From contig JADLBI010000049.1 of the NCBI GenBank assembly GCA_020847775.1, forward strand, positions 1-11,604: a stretch of DNA of 11,604 nucleotides, written 5' to 3'. A program made the position numbers and the translations under genes. The notes under the pieces were generated by a model. That model worked only from the letters and a program-made list of their open reading frames with translations. It was not told the origin of the DNA and did not search any database. This document shows, piece after piece, positions 1-7,376 of the stretch; the first letter of the stretch is position 1, and each line of letters opens with the position of its first letter. The DNA comes from Opitutaceae bacterium (GTDB taxonomy: Bacteria > Verrucomicrobiota > Verrucomicrobiia > Opitutales > Opitutaceae).

Positions 1-276
1 GCCGTGATCAGGAAGCAGATCGCGGTCGGGGTCTGCGGTGGTGCGATTGGTGGCGCGCGATTGGATACTTTGATGTGCGACGCCTTTTTGCCACTGCTGG
101 CCGCCCGGCAAAACCGCGATCTTGCCGGATTGTGGTGGCATTGGTGGGCGGGTGATTTGCCCGGCAATGTCGCGGCCACGCGCCGGGAAATTGCCGGTGC
201 AGCGATGCCATTTTGCCAAGGTGCCGCGCAAGGCCTGCTGGACTGGAGCATCACAATTGAGGGGGCGCTGACGTAA
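1..276 (+). CDS. C-terminal end of a DUF2851-like protein (partial, 5' end outside window)
   Basis: The reading frame is open from the first base of the window and ends with TAA at 274-276, so this is a 3' fragment (91 codons visible). A GTG lies at 4-6, but nothing marks it as a real start and the protein very likely begins upstream. The visible residues include a Gly-rich VCGGAIGG segment, then LDTLMCDAFLPLLAAR, a Trp-rich LWWHWWAGDLPG segment and a final FCQGAAQGLLDW. From memory this resembles the C-terminal part of DUF2851 family proteins, which have no established function, where a Cys and 'GLL.W' close the protein. Codon use matches the neighbours. It is followed by a promoter-like site and a terminator, so it is probably not in the nusA operon. 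The family name is an inference; that it is coding is more certain. Confidence 0.5.
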   Translation, partial: AVIRKQIAVGVCGGAIGGARLDTLMCDAFLPLLAARQNRDLAGLWWHWWAGDLPGNVAATRREIAGAAMPFCQGAAQGLLDWSITIEGALT

Positions 277-307
277 CTCGTTGATCTGCCGATCTAGTGC
301 TGGGTGC

Positions 308-336
308 TTGACAGCGCCGCGCGCGAAAAATACGTT
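308..336 (+). promoter_or_regulatory. Candidate sigma-70 promoter of the nusA operon
   Basis: A perfect -35 hexamer TTGACA (308-313) is followed 17 bases later by TACGTT (331-336). This -10 matches the consensus at only 3 of 6 positions, but at the important first, second and last bases. Transcription would start near 343 and give a leader of about 68 nt that includes the hairpin at 362-389. The window has no other upstream promoter candidate this good for the operon. The weak -10 keeps confidence moderate. Confidence 0.45.
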
Positions 337-352
337 TTCCCCTCTTTTATTA

Positions 353-371
353 CTCACTTTCAAAAAGTGGG
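353..371 (+). promoter_or_regulatory. Possible alternative (antiterminator-like) hairpin in the nusA leader
   Basis: CTCACTTT (353-360) can pair with AAAGTGGG (364-371) around a CAA triloop, with one T-G wobble at 354/370. The 3' arm is the same DNA as the 5' arm of the terminator stem at 362-389, so the two structures exclude each other. The terminator stem is longer and richer in GC, so without help it should win. A regulatory role is speculative. Confidence 0.25.
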
Positions 372-393
372 CCCTGCGGCCCGCTTTTTTTTT
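362..393 (+). terminator. Intrinsic terminator / attenuator just upstream of nusA
   Basis: A 12-bp stem (362-373 with 378-389, including one T-G pair at 368/383) closes a CTGC tetraloop and runs straight into a tract of nine T (385-393). The GC-rich core GTGGGCC/GGCCCGC flanked by A5/T5 is a textbook Rho-independent terminator. It ends 17 bases before the nusA start. It can end transcripts of the upstream gene. It also lies downstream of the candidate promoter at 308-336, so if that promoter is used the hairpin sits in the nusA leader. Confidence 0.75.
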
Positions 394-410
394 CCCATTA
401 ATACACACCT

Positions 411-1640
411 ATGAGCAGCGAAATACTATCCGTCCTTGAATACATGGAGAAGGAGAAGGGGATCGGTCGGGCCGACATGATCGCCACGATTACCAATGCT
501 CTGAAAACGGCCGCCCAGAAAGGGGTTAACTCGGGTCAGGAACTGAAGATCCAGATCAACGAGAAGAACGGCCAGATGCACGCCTGGGCACTACTCAAGG
601 TCGTGGATTCGGTGAGCGATCCGCGGACCGAAATCCACATCGAGAAGGCCAAGGCCATCAACCCCTCCGCGCAGCTCGGTGAGGTCGTCGAAAAGGAAAT
701 CGATCCGTCCTCCCTCGGGCGCATCGCCGCGCAAACCGCCCGCCAAGCCGTGATGCAACGGCTGCGCCAGTATGAGAAGGATCGCATCTACGACGATTTC
801 AAGGATCAGGTCGGCAATGTCGTGACCGGCACCGTGCGCCGCCGCGAACGCGGCGACCTCTTCATCGACCTCGGCAAGGCCGAGGCCGTCATGAACGCGC
901 GCGAACAAGTCCCCGGCGAGGAATACCAGCCCGGCGATCGCATTCGCTGTCTGCTGCTCGCGATTGATTCCACGCCGCGCGGCCCCGAGATCGTGCTCAG
1001 CCGCTCCAGCCCGAAATTTGTGCGCCGCTTGTTCGAACTCGAAGTCACCGAGATCGCGGACAACACGGTGAAGATTGAGGCCTTCGCGCGTGAGCCCGGC
1101 TACCGCACCAAGATCGCCGTCACCAGCGCGGACCCGAAGGTTGATCCGGTCGGTGCCTGTGTCGGCGCGCGCGGCGCGCGGGTGAAGACGATCGTGCGCG
1201 AACTTAACGGCGAGAAGATCGACATCATCCGCTACTTTGCCGACCCGCGCGAAATGATCATCGAAGCCCTCAAGCCGGCGGTGCCGCGCGACATCATCAT
1301 CGATGAGGCCAGCCACCGCATTTTGCTCAAGGTGGCGACCGACGATCTCGCGGTGGCGATCGGCCGCAAGGGCCAGAACGCGCGCCTGACCTCGCGTCTC
1401 ATCGGCTGGCGCCTCGACATCGAGGAATTTAAAGCCATGGGCGACAACCCGGTGCAAACCGCGATTGACCTACTCGTGTCCACCTTCGGCCTCGACGCGA
1501 CCAGCGCGGGCCGTCTGGTCGAGATGGGCATCAATTCCCCCGGCGCCTTCGAAGGCGTGGAAGAGGGCGATCTAGTGGACGCAGGGTTCTCTCCGGAGGA
1601 TGCCCAAAACATCATCACCCGCGTCTCGGCCCATAAATAA
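411..1640 (+). CDS. nusA: Transcription termination/antitermination factor NusA
   Basis: NusA binds RNA polymerase near the RNA exit channel and controls pausing, intrinsic termination and antitermination. The 409-residue product shows the usual order: N-terminal RNAP-binding domain (about 1-130), S1 domain (about 135-205, with GTVRRRERGDLFIDLG), KH1 with its GARGAR loop at 252-257, and KH2 with GRKGQN at 318-323. A C-terminal segment of about 60 residues (from about 345) looks like one helix-hairpin-helix unit. It is shorter than the 495-residue E. coli protein, which carries two acidic repeats. The ATG at 411 fits the start of the N-terminal domain (SEILSVLEYMEKEKGI), but no Shine-Dalgarno sequence precedes it. 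It is the first gene of the operon and infB starts 40 nt downstream. rimP, the usual upstream partner, is not directly in front. Expression may depend on the terminator hairpin in its leader. Confidence 0.97.
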   Translation: MSSEILSVLEYMEKEKGIGRADMIATITNALKTAAQKGVNSGQELKIQINEKNGQMHAWALLKVVDSVSDPRTEIHIEKAKAINPSAQLGEVVEKEIDPSSLGRIAAQTARQAVMQRLRQYEKDRIYDDFKDQVGNVVTGTVRRRERGDLFIDLGKAEAVMNAREQVPGEEYQPGDRIRCLLLAIDSTPRGPEIVLSRSSPKFVRRLFELEVTEIADNTVKIEAFAREPGYRTKIAVTSADPKVDPVGACVGARGARVKTIVRELNGEKIDIIRYFADPREMIIEALKPAVPRDIIIDEASHRILLKVATDDLAVAIGRKGQNARLTSRLIGWRLDIEEFKAMGDNPVQTAIDLLVSTFGLDATSAGRLVEMGINSPGAFEGVEEGDLVDAGFSPEDAQNIITRVSAHK

Positions 1641-1680
1641 TCCGCGCTCCGCCTGACCAAGAACACCCGACAAATTACTG

Positions 1681-4047
1681 ATGAGCATCCGCGTTCACGA
1701 ACTCGCCAAGAAGATCGGCATGGACAACAAGCAATTGTTGACCCTGCTCAAGGAGCGTAATTTTGACGTAAAAAGCGTCTCCAGCACGATCGATAACATC
1801 TCGGCGGATGCGTTGGTGAACGAGTTCAAAGTGGCCGAGGTCGCGCCTGCCGATGCGGTGGCGGTGGCCGCCGTCGAATCGGTGGAAACACCCGTGGCGC
1901 CGCAGGTCAAGTTGCCCGTCGGAATGTTTGTCAAAAGCGCCAGCGACATCGCGCGCGAGAAGGCGGAGAAGGCCGCGGAAGCCGCCAAGCCCGTGGTGCT
2001 GGCACCCAAGCCGTTTGCGCCGCCACGCCCGCCGGCACCACCGGTGATTGGCGGCAAGGCCCCCGCACGTCCTACTACGCCAGCGTCCATACCTCCACCG
2101 GTGGTATCCGCCCCCGCGCCGGTGAAGGTCCCGCCGGTCGCCCCGCCGCCGGCGCCGCGCCCCGCTGCATTCGCGCCTCCCGCGCCGCCGATTCCCACTG
2201 CGGTCGCCGCACCCAAGCCGCCGCCGCTCGTGCCGATCGCGGTTGCCCCAGTCGCTTCTGGCGAAATCAAGCTCATCACAATCAAGCCGCCGATCATCGT
2301 GCGCGATTTCGCGGCCTCGTTGGGTCTGAAGCCGTTTAAGCTCATTTCTGAACTCAACCAGCAGGGCGGCTTCGCTTCGATGAACTCGACCATCGAAGAG
2401 GCCGTGGCCGTTGCCGTGGCCGAGAAGCACGGCTTCATGCTTGAGATCAAGCATCGCGGCGACCCGGTCGTGGCGCCGCCGACAGAAGAGAAGAAAAAGG
2501 CCGACGCCGAAGCCGAGGAGCAAAAGAATCTCGAGCCACGCCCCCCGGTCGTGTGCATCCTCGGCCACGTGGATCACGGCAAGACCTCGTTGCTGGACCG
2601 CATTCGCAAAGCCAACGTTGTCGCGGGTGAGGCGGGCGGCATCACGCAGCACATCGGCGCTTATCAAATCGATCACAACGGCGGCAAAATCACCTTTCTC
2701 GACACCCCCGGCCACGCCGCGTTCACCAAGATGCGCGCGCGCGGCGCCAACGTCACCGACGTCGCTGTGCTCGTGGTCGCCGCAGATGACGGCTTCATGC
2801 CGCAGACCGACGAGGCGCTCAAGCATGCGCAGAATGCTGGCGTCGCCCTCATCGTCGCCATCAACAAAACCGACGTGAAGGGCGCCAACATCGACCAAGT
2901 AAAAAACCAGATGCAGCAGCGCGGCATCGCGCCGGAAGACTGGGGCGGCGAGACCGTCACCGTGCCAGTTTCCGCCCTCAAGGGCGACGGTATCGATACC
3001 CTGCTCGAGATGATCACGCTGCAGGCCGAGATGCTCGAGTTGAAGGCCAACGCGAAGGCTGGCGCCAGCGGCATCATCGTCGAGTCCGAGATCGATTTCG
3101 GCCGCGGCCCCATGGCCACGCTCATCGTGCAACGCGGCACCTTGAAGGTGGGCGACGCGATAGTCTGCGGGCCGTATTTCGCCCGTGTGCGCGCGATGTT
3201 TGACGACCAAGGTCGCAACGTGAAAGCCGCGCCACCCTCGACGCCCGTGCGCGTCATCGGCTGGTCCGGCACGCCCGAAAGCGGCGCGACCTTCAAGGTC
3301 GCTAAAAATCCCCGCGAAGCCGAACAGCTTGCCGAGGAAGAAACGCAGCGGCTCAAGCGGGTCGCTTCGCAAGCCGCGTCCGCCCCCAAGGAAGTTTCAG
3401 TCGAACAGTTGTTCGCCAACATCGCCGCCACTCAGGCTACCAGCCTCAAGGTCATCATCAAGACCGACGTCTTCGGTTCGACCGAGGCGGTGCGCAACGT
3501 GCTCGATGGCATCCACAGCGCCAAGGTTACTTTGGATATCGTGGCCGACGATGTGGGCCTTGTGACCAAGAACGATGTGCTCATGGCCAGCGCGTCGAAG
3601 GCCGTCATCCTCGGCTTCCACACCAAACTTGAAAACGGTGTAACACCGCTCGCCAAACACCACGGCGTGCGCATCGAGACCTTTGAGATTATTTACGAGC
3701 TCGGCGACAAGGTGCGCGAGATGATGGCCGACCTGCTCGAGCCCGACCTCAAGGAGGTCAAGCTTGGCGGCGCCGAGGTCCGGCAAGTGTTTCCGCTGGC
3801 CAAGGGCTTCGTGGCTGGCTGCCTCGTCACCGACGGCAAGATCACCCGCAATGCGCTCGCGCGCCTGCGGCGCAAGAAGGAGATCGTGCACGAGGGGCGC
3901 GTGGGCACGCTCAAGCGTTTCAAGGACGACGCCAACGAGGTCCGCGCCGGCCTCGAGTGCGGTATCAAACTCGACGACTTCAACGGCTACGAGGTCGGTG
4001 ATGTCATCGAATGCTACGAGGTGCAGAAAGTCAGGGCGTCGCTGTAA
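1681..4047 (+). CDS. infB: Translation initiation factor IF-2
   Basis: IF-2 is the GTPase that positions fMet-tRNA on the 30S subunit and promotes subunit joining. The 788-residue product starts with an IF2_N domain (about 1-50, SIRVHELAKKIGM). A charged/Ala-rich stretch and a very Pro/Ala-rich linker (about 100-193) follow, then a second IF2_N domain (about 197-255). The G domain has G1 GHVDHGKT (295-302), the GGITQHIGAY switch, G3 DTPGH (341-345), G4 NKTD (395-398) and G5 SALKG (431-435). Domains II, III and the C-terminal fMet-tRNA-binding domain follow, ending in DVIECYEV. The start fits the conserved N-terminus, but no Shine-Dalgarno sequence is visible. NKTD in place of the common NKxD variants NKID/NKMD is acceptable. 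The Pro-rich linker is low complexity and gives long antisense open frames that are not genes. Confidence 0.98.
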   Translation: MSIRVHELAKKIGMDNKQLLTLLKERNFDVKSVSSTIDNISADALVNEFKVAEVAPADAVAVAAVESVETPVAPQVKLPVGMFVKSASDIAREKAEKAAEAAKPVVLAPKPFAPPRPPAPPVIGGKAPARPTTPASIPPPVVSAPAPVKVPPVAPPPAPRPAAFAPPAPPIPTAVAAPKPPPLVPIAVAPVASGEIKLITIKPPIIVRDFAASLGLKPFKLISELNQQGGFASMNSTIEEAVAVAVAEKHGFMLEIKHRGDPVVAPPTEEKKKADAEAEEQKNLEPRPPVVCILGHVDHGKTSLLDRIRKANVVAGEAGGITQHIGAYQIDHNGGKITFLDTPGHAAFTKMRARGANVTDVAVLVVAADDGFMPQTDEALKHAQNAGVALIVAINKTDVKGANIDQVKNQMQQRGIAPEDWGGETVTVPVSALKGDGIDTLLEMITLQAEMLELKANAKAGASGIIVESEIDFGRGPMATLIVQRGTLKVGDAIVCGPYFARVRAMFDDQGRNVKAAPPSTPVRVIGWSGTPESGATFKVAKNPREAEQLAEEETQRLKRVASQAASAPKEVSVEQLFANIAATQATSLKVIIKTDVFGSTEAVRNVLDGIHSAKVTLDIVADDVGLVTKNDVLMASASKAVILGFHTKLENGVTPLAKHHGVRIETFEIIYELGDKVREMMADLLEPDLKEVKLGGAEVRQVFPLAKGFVAGCLVTDGKITRNALARLRRKKEIVHEGRVGTLKRFKDDANEVRAGLECGIKLDDFNGYEVGDVIECYEVQKVRASL

Positions 4048-4088
4048 ACCGGCGGCGCGCCCAGCCGTCGCCCTTTCCATAATCCGCC

Positions 4089-4445
4089 ATGAGCAACCGC
4101 ACCCTGCGAGTCAACGTGCTCCTGCAGCGCGAGCTGAGCGACATCCTGCGCAAACACCATCAAACCGAGGCGGTGACCCTGACCGTCACCGAGGTGCGAG
4201 TCGCGCCCGATTTGCGCGACGCGCGCGTGTTTGTTTCCATCGTGGGTGACGAAACCCATGTGACCGGTCGCCTGCGCTGGTTGCGCCAGCAGTCCGCCGC
4301 GATCCGGCGCGAGCTCAGCCGCCGCATCGTGTTAAAGTTTCTGCCCAAGCTCACCTATGTGCTGGATCAATCGGCGCAGCGTGGTGCCCGGCTCGGTCAG
4401 TTGCTCGATGAACTGGATCATCCACCGTCCGGGGAGGAATCATGA
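4089..4445 (+). CDS. rbfA: 30S ribosome-binding factor A
   Basis: RbfA is a small KH-fold protein that binds the 30S subunit and helps mature the 5' end of 16S rRNA. The 118-residue product has the family features: an N-terminal helix NVLLQRELSDILRKHH, the core VTLTVTEVRVAPDLRDARVFVSI, and the C-terminal RRIVLKFLPKLTYVLDQSAQRGARLGQLLDEL. Length is typical. The gene begins 41 nt after infB, and its TGA overlaps the next ATG as ATGA (4442-4445), indicating translational coupling. No Shine-Dalgarno sequence lies in front of the ATG. Confidence 0.95.
   Translation: MSNRTLRVNVLLQRELSDILRKHHQTEAVTLTVTEVRVAPDLRDARVFVSIVGDETHVTGRLRWLRQQSAAIRRELSRRIVLKFLPKLTYVLDQSAQRGARLGQLLDELDHPPSGEES
4433..4437 (+). 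promoter_or_regulatory. Shine-Dalgarno site of the DHH phosphoesterase gene
   Basis: GGAGG (in GGGGAGGA, 4431-4438) lies four bases before the ATG at 4442 and inside the last codons of rbfA. It is the only clear Shine-Dalgarno sequence among the eight recognised protein starts in the window. It supports the ATG at 4442 as the start. Confidence 0.6.
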
Positions 4446-5464
4446 AGGAATCGTTTTATCCCGAGTTTTCCGCCCGGTTCGGCGCCTTGTTGCCGGAACT
4501 GCGTCGGCGCAAAGTCGCGGTGATCGGCCACGCGCGTCCGGATGGTGATTGCATTGGTTCGCAAGTGGCGCTGGCCCGCATCTTGACGGCGGCCGGGGTC
4601 GATGCGGTTTGCGTCAATGGTGATCCTGTGCCGCGACGACTGCGGTTTCTCGCGCGCCAGACTCTCGTGCTCCCGGCGGAAGAGATTCTGCCGGTGGCGG
4701 CGGACCACACCGCGATCTACGTGGACTGCGCCGATGCGGCGCGCTGCGGCGTGCGGCTGAGCAAGGCGTTTCCCCGGCCGCTGGCGGTGTTTGACCACCA
4801 CCTTTCGAACCGGGGTTTTGCGGAGCACGATTTTATTGACGCGGGCTCGGCCGCGACGGCGGAAATCTTGGCCGGGGTCGCGCTCGACCTGGAGTTGGCG
4901 ATAGACGCCGAAACGGCGCAGGCGCTCTACACAGGCATTTTGACCGACACCGGGCAGTTCCGTTACCACTCGACTTCGCGGCGCACGTTTATGCTCGCGG
5001 CCGAATTGCTCTCCCGGGGTGCGCGCCCGGCGGAGGCGGGTTACGAGCTCTACGAACGCGAATCCATCGGCAAACTGCGCCTGCTGGAGTCGTTTCTGCG
5101 TTCGCTCAAGTTTGAAGCCGACGGTCGAGTCTGCATCGGTTTGTTGTCGCAGGGCGTCTTTGCGGCGACTGGCTCGGATGCGGAGGACACGGAAGGCTTG
5201 GTTGATTATGCCCGTTTGATTGACGGCGTGGAGGTCGGCGTGCTGATCGAGGAGCGCGAGTCGGGCGGGGTGAAGGCGAGCCTGCGGGCCAAGAATCCCG
5301 CCTGCCGCGTGGACCGCATCGCCGGCCGGTTTAACGGCGGCGGCCACGCCTGCGCCGCAGGCCTGACCACGGCTTTGCCTACCTCCGAGTTTTACCCGGC
5401 ACTGGTGGCCGAAATTACCGCGCAACTGACGGCGATCTCGACCAGCGCGAACGACGCATCATGA
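4442..5464 (+). CDS. nrnA: DHH/DHHA1 phosphoesterase, NrnA-type (oligoribonuclease/pAp phosphatase)
   Basis: Members of this family are manganese-dependent phosphoesterases that degrade 2-5 nt RNAs and, in some species, dephosphorylate pAp. The 340-residue product carries all the metal-binding motifs in order: GHARPDGD (29-36), YVDCAD, the DHH motif itself at 118-120 (VFDHHLSN), and ILTDTGQFRY. The C-terminal DHHA1 domain has the substrate-binding NGGGH (GGGH at 299-302). Length matches NrnA (about 310-340). The start overlaps the rbfA stop and is preceded by GGAGG; the stop overlaps the truB start (ATGA 5461-5464). A DHH gene between rbfA and truB is a common arrangement. The exact substrate (nanoRNA, pAp or cyclic-dinucleotide products) cannot be told from sequence. 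The symbol is by family and synteny. Confidence 0.93.
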   Translation: MKESFYPEFSARFGALLPELRRRKVAVIGHARPDGDCIGSQVALARILTAAGVDAVCVNGDPVPRRLRFLARQTLVLPAEEILPVAADHTAIYVDCADAARCGVRLSKAFPRPLAVFDHHLSNRGFAEHDFIDAGSAATAEILAGVALDLELAIDAETAQALYTGILTDTGQFRYHSTSRRTFMLAAELLSRGARPAEAGYELYERESIGKLRLLESFLRSLKFEADGRVCIGLLSQGVFAATGSDAEDTEGLVDYARLIDGVEVGVLIEERESGGVKASLRAKNPACRVDRIAGRFNGGGHACAAGLTTALPTSEFYPALVAEITAQLTAISTSANDAS

Positions 5465-6186
5465 CAGGCATTAATCAGGAATTGAACGGCGTCCTCTTGG
5501 TGGACAAGCCGACGGATCATACCTCGCACGACGTGGTCGCACGCTTGCGCGGCAAATTGAAGACGCGCAAGATTGGCCACGCCGGCACACTCGACCCCAT
5601 GGCCACGGGCCTGCTCGTCATGCTGATCGGCAAGGCCACGCGCATCTCCCAATACCTCATCAGCCTCGACAAGGAATACACCGGCACCATCGAGCTCGGC
5701 AAAACCACGGACACGCAGGACGCCGAGGGACGGGTGATGGAGACGCGCCCCGTGCCTCCGCTGACCGAAGCCGCGCTCAAACAGGCGATGGCGGGTTTTC
5801 TCGGCGACCAATACCAGCTGCCGCCGATGTATTCGGCCATCAAGATCGACGGCGTGCCGCTCTACCCGAAAGCGCGCCAAGGCGACGAGGTGGAACGCGA
5901 GCCGCGTTTCATTCGCGTATCGACGTTCGAGCTCACGGGCTACGCCTTGCCGCGCTGCGATTTCCGCCTGCGCTGCAGCAAAGGTACCTATGTGCGCACC
6001 ATCGCGCACGATCTCGGTGAAAAATTGGGTTGTGGCGGACATCTCGCGGCCTTGCGTCGCACCGCCAGCGGCCAATTCAAACTTGCCGACGCGCTGACGC
6101 TGGACGCGTTGCTGGCGATGCCGCTCGGCGAAATCGCGCCGCGCCTGATACCGATTCACCAAGCGGCGCCCAGCGTGGCCCTGTGA
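5461..6186 (+). CDS. truB: tRNA pseudouridine(55) synthase TruB
   Basis: TruB converts U55 to pseudouridine in the T loop of elongator tRNAs. The 241-residue product has the N-terminal LNGVLLVDKP motif, the catalytic motif GHAGTLDPMATG with the nucleophile Asp45, YSAIKIDG (124-131) and KGTYVRTIAHDLG (174-186). The protein ends soon after the catalytic core, so the C-terminal PUA-like domain of the roughly 310-residue E. coli and Bacillus enzymes is absent. The reading frame is intact, so this is a short form and not a truncation by mutation. The start overlaps the previous stop by four bases and has no Shine-Dalgarno sequence, suggesting coupled translation. ribF follows with another overlap. 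Confidence 0.96.
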   Translation: MTGINQELNGVLLVDKPTDHTSHDVVARLRGKLKTRKIGHAGTLDPMATGLLVMLIGKATRISQYLISLDKEYTGTIELGKTTDTQDAEGRVMETRPVPPLTEAALKQAMAGFLGDQYQLPPMYSAIKIDGVPLYPKARQGDEVEREPRFIRVSTFELTGYALPRCDFRLRCSKGTYVRTIAHDLGEKLGCGGHLAALRRTASGQFKLADALTLDALLAMPLGEIAPRLIPIHQAAPSVAL

Positions 6187-7133
6187 GCGCGGATTGGCAG
6201 ATCGAAGGCCTGGCGGGCGGCTCGTTGCCGCGCGGCCCGTTGCATCTGGCCATCGGCATGTTCGACGGCTTGCACCTTGGACACCAAGCGGTGATCCACG
6301 CGGCGGTGACGGCGGCGAAAGCCGACCGCGGTGTCGCGGCTGTGCTCACGTTTTGGCCGCACCCGAGCGCAGTGCTGCGGCCCCACGGCGAACCCGTGCG
6401 CCTGCTGCTGAGTCCGCGCGACAAAGCGCGTCAACTCGCCGGGCTGGGCGTGGCCGTGGTAATCACCCAACCGTTCACCACCGCCTACGCCGCGATGGCC
6501 GCGGAGGAATTCTTGCCGCGTCTGCAACAGGGTCTGCCCGGGCTGGCCGCGATATACGTGGGTGAGAACTGGCGCTTCGGCCGTGCGCGCTCGGGCGATT
6601 TCGCGCTGTTGCAAGCCGACGGGGCGCGGCTGGGTCTGCGTGTGACCGAGGTGCCGCGCGTGTTTGCGGACGGCGAACCAGTCAGTAGCACGCGAATTCG
6701 CGCCCGGCTTGCCGCTGGCGACATCGAGGCAGCCAACGCATTGCTGGGTTATGCGTATTATGCCTTGGGCCCCGTCAAGACCGGCCAGGCGCTCGGCCGG
6801 AAGATTGGGTTTCCCACGCTCAACCTCGCATGGGAGCCGGGGCAACGACTGCGGTTCGGCGTGTATGCCGTGAGTGTATCACGCGCGGACGGCGTGGAGT
6901 CACACCCGGCCGTGGCCAATTACGGTGTGCGGCCGACCGTGGCCGGCACCGGCACGCCCGTGCTTGAAGCGCACTTGCTGGGCGACTGTCCGTTTGGCGC
7001 GGGTGACGAGCTGCGCGTGGCGTTTCACCACTTCATTCGCGCGGAGCGCAAGTTCGCAGACCTCGCGGCCCTGCGAAACCAAATCAGCGACGACCGGGAA
7101 ACCGCCCGCGCCTGGTTTGCTCGCGGGGCATAA
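6183..7133 (+). CDS. ribF: Bifunctional riboflavin kinase/FAD synthetase RibF
   Basis: RibF phosphorylates riboflavin to FMN and adenylylates FMN to FAD. I choose GTG at 6183, which overlaps the truB stop as GTGA and gives 316 residues, the usual length. The frame is open further upstream (to 6030), but that part lies inside truB. The N-terminal FAD-synthetase domain has GMFDGLHLGH (25-34) and SSTRIR (168-173). The C-terminal kinase domain has GQALGRKIGFPTLN (201-214), then GVYAVSV, NYGVRPTV and a closing FIRAERKFADLAALRNQI. It is the last gene of the operon. Its stop lies in the A-rich edge of a hairpin that acts as terminator for the opposite strand. No riboswitch is visible; none is expected inside the operon. 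Confidence 0.95.
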   Translation: MSADWQIEGLAGGSLPRGPLHLAIGMFDGLHLGHQAVIHAAVTAAKADRGVAAVLTFWPHPSAVLRPHGEPVRLLLSPRDKARQLAGLGVAVVITQPFTTAYAAMAAEEFLPRLQQGLPGLAAIYVGENWRFGRARSGDFALLQADGARLGLRVTEVPRVFADGEPVSSTRIRARLAAGDIEAANALLGYAYYALGPVKTGQALGRKIGFPTLNLAWEPGQRLRFGVYAVSVSRADGVESHPAVANYGVRPTVAGTGTPVLEAHLLGDCPFGAGDELRVAFHHFIRAERKFADLAALRNQISDDRETARAWFARGA

Positions 7134-7163
7134 AAATACCGCGCCTTCAATGAGTTGCGCGGT
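7132..7163 (-). terminator. Terminator of tRNA-Val on the minus strand
   Basis: On the minus strand ACCGCGC (7163-7157) pairs with GCGCGGT (7144-7138) around a 12-nt loop, and the stem is followed by ATTTTTA (7138-7132). It begins six bases after the encoded CCA of the tRNA. On the plus strand the stem has an A-tract before it but no T-tract after it, so it is a weak terminator for ribF. Confidence 0.6.
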
Positions 7164-7168
7164 TATGA

Positions 7169-7245
7169 TGGTGGACCCTACTGGACTCGAACCAGTGACC
7201 TTTTCCATGTCAAGGAAACGCTCTAACCAACTGAGCTAAGGGTCC
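7169..7245 (-). tRNA. tRNA-Val (anticodon GAC), CCA encoded
   Basis: The minus strand folds into a complete cloverleaf of 77 nt. The acceptor stem is GGACCCT with AGGGTCC, the D stem GCTC/GAGC, the anticodon stem TTTCC/GGAAA around the loop TTGACAT, the variable loop AGGTC, and the T stem ACTGG/CCAGT around TTCGAGT. Discriminator A and an encoded CCA (7169-7171) close the 3' end. The anticodon GAC reads valine GUC and GUU codons, and A73 with A35/C36 fits valine identity. All stems are fully paired. It points against both flanking genes and has its own terminator, so it is a separate transcription unit. Confidence 0.96.
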
Positions 7246-7340
7246 GCAAAATCGAGTCGGCGAGTAAGCACGAGCCGCCGCCCGTTGTGCAAGAAAAAAT
7301 GCCGAGCAGGATCTCGCGACTCGTGGAGCCGCATACCTCG

Positions 7341-7364
7341 CTTGAAAGTCGGAAAACTTTCAGG
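7341..7364. promoter_or_regulatory. Inverted repeat upstream of recN (possible operator)
   Basis: The 7-bp perfect arms TGAAAGT (7343-7349) and ACTTTCA (7356-7362) are separated by CGGAAA and can be extended by one wobble and one G-C pair to 7341/7364. The element ends 12 bases before the chosen recN ATG. recN is under LexA control in many bacteria, so an operator is plausible. The sequence is not the E. coli or Bacillus SOS box, and the link is inference. It could instead form an RNA hairpin in the leader. Confidence 0.35.
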
Positions 7365-7376
7365 CCGTATGGATGG

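Noticed and set aside
591..1457. 288-aa open frame on the minus strand opposite nusA
   Set aside because: No family resemblance, and it is fully inside nusA; it is an antisense shadow.
1675..3372. 565-aa open frame on the minus strand opposite infB
   Set aside because: It is a shadow of the GC-rich infB frame. The protein is low complexity (Arg, Gly, His and Asp runs), matches nothing, and lies opposite a gene with all IF-2 motifs.
6030..6182. N-terminal extension of RibF by 51 residues
   Set aside because: It lies inside truB in another frame. The conserved RibF N-terminus begins just after GTG 6183, which overlaps the truB stop.
7246..7300. Promoter for tRNA-Val on the minus strand
   Set aside because: TTGCAC is present as a -35-like hexamer, but I find no acceptable -10 at normal spacing.
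7287..7376. 30-residue extension of RecN from GTG 7287
   Set aside because: The residues do not resemble RecN, and the palindrome at 7341-7364 lies there. Family alignment places the start at MLQSLRIRNLALL.
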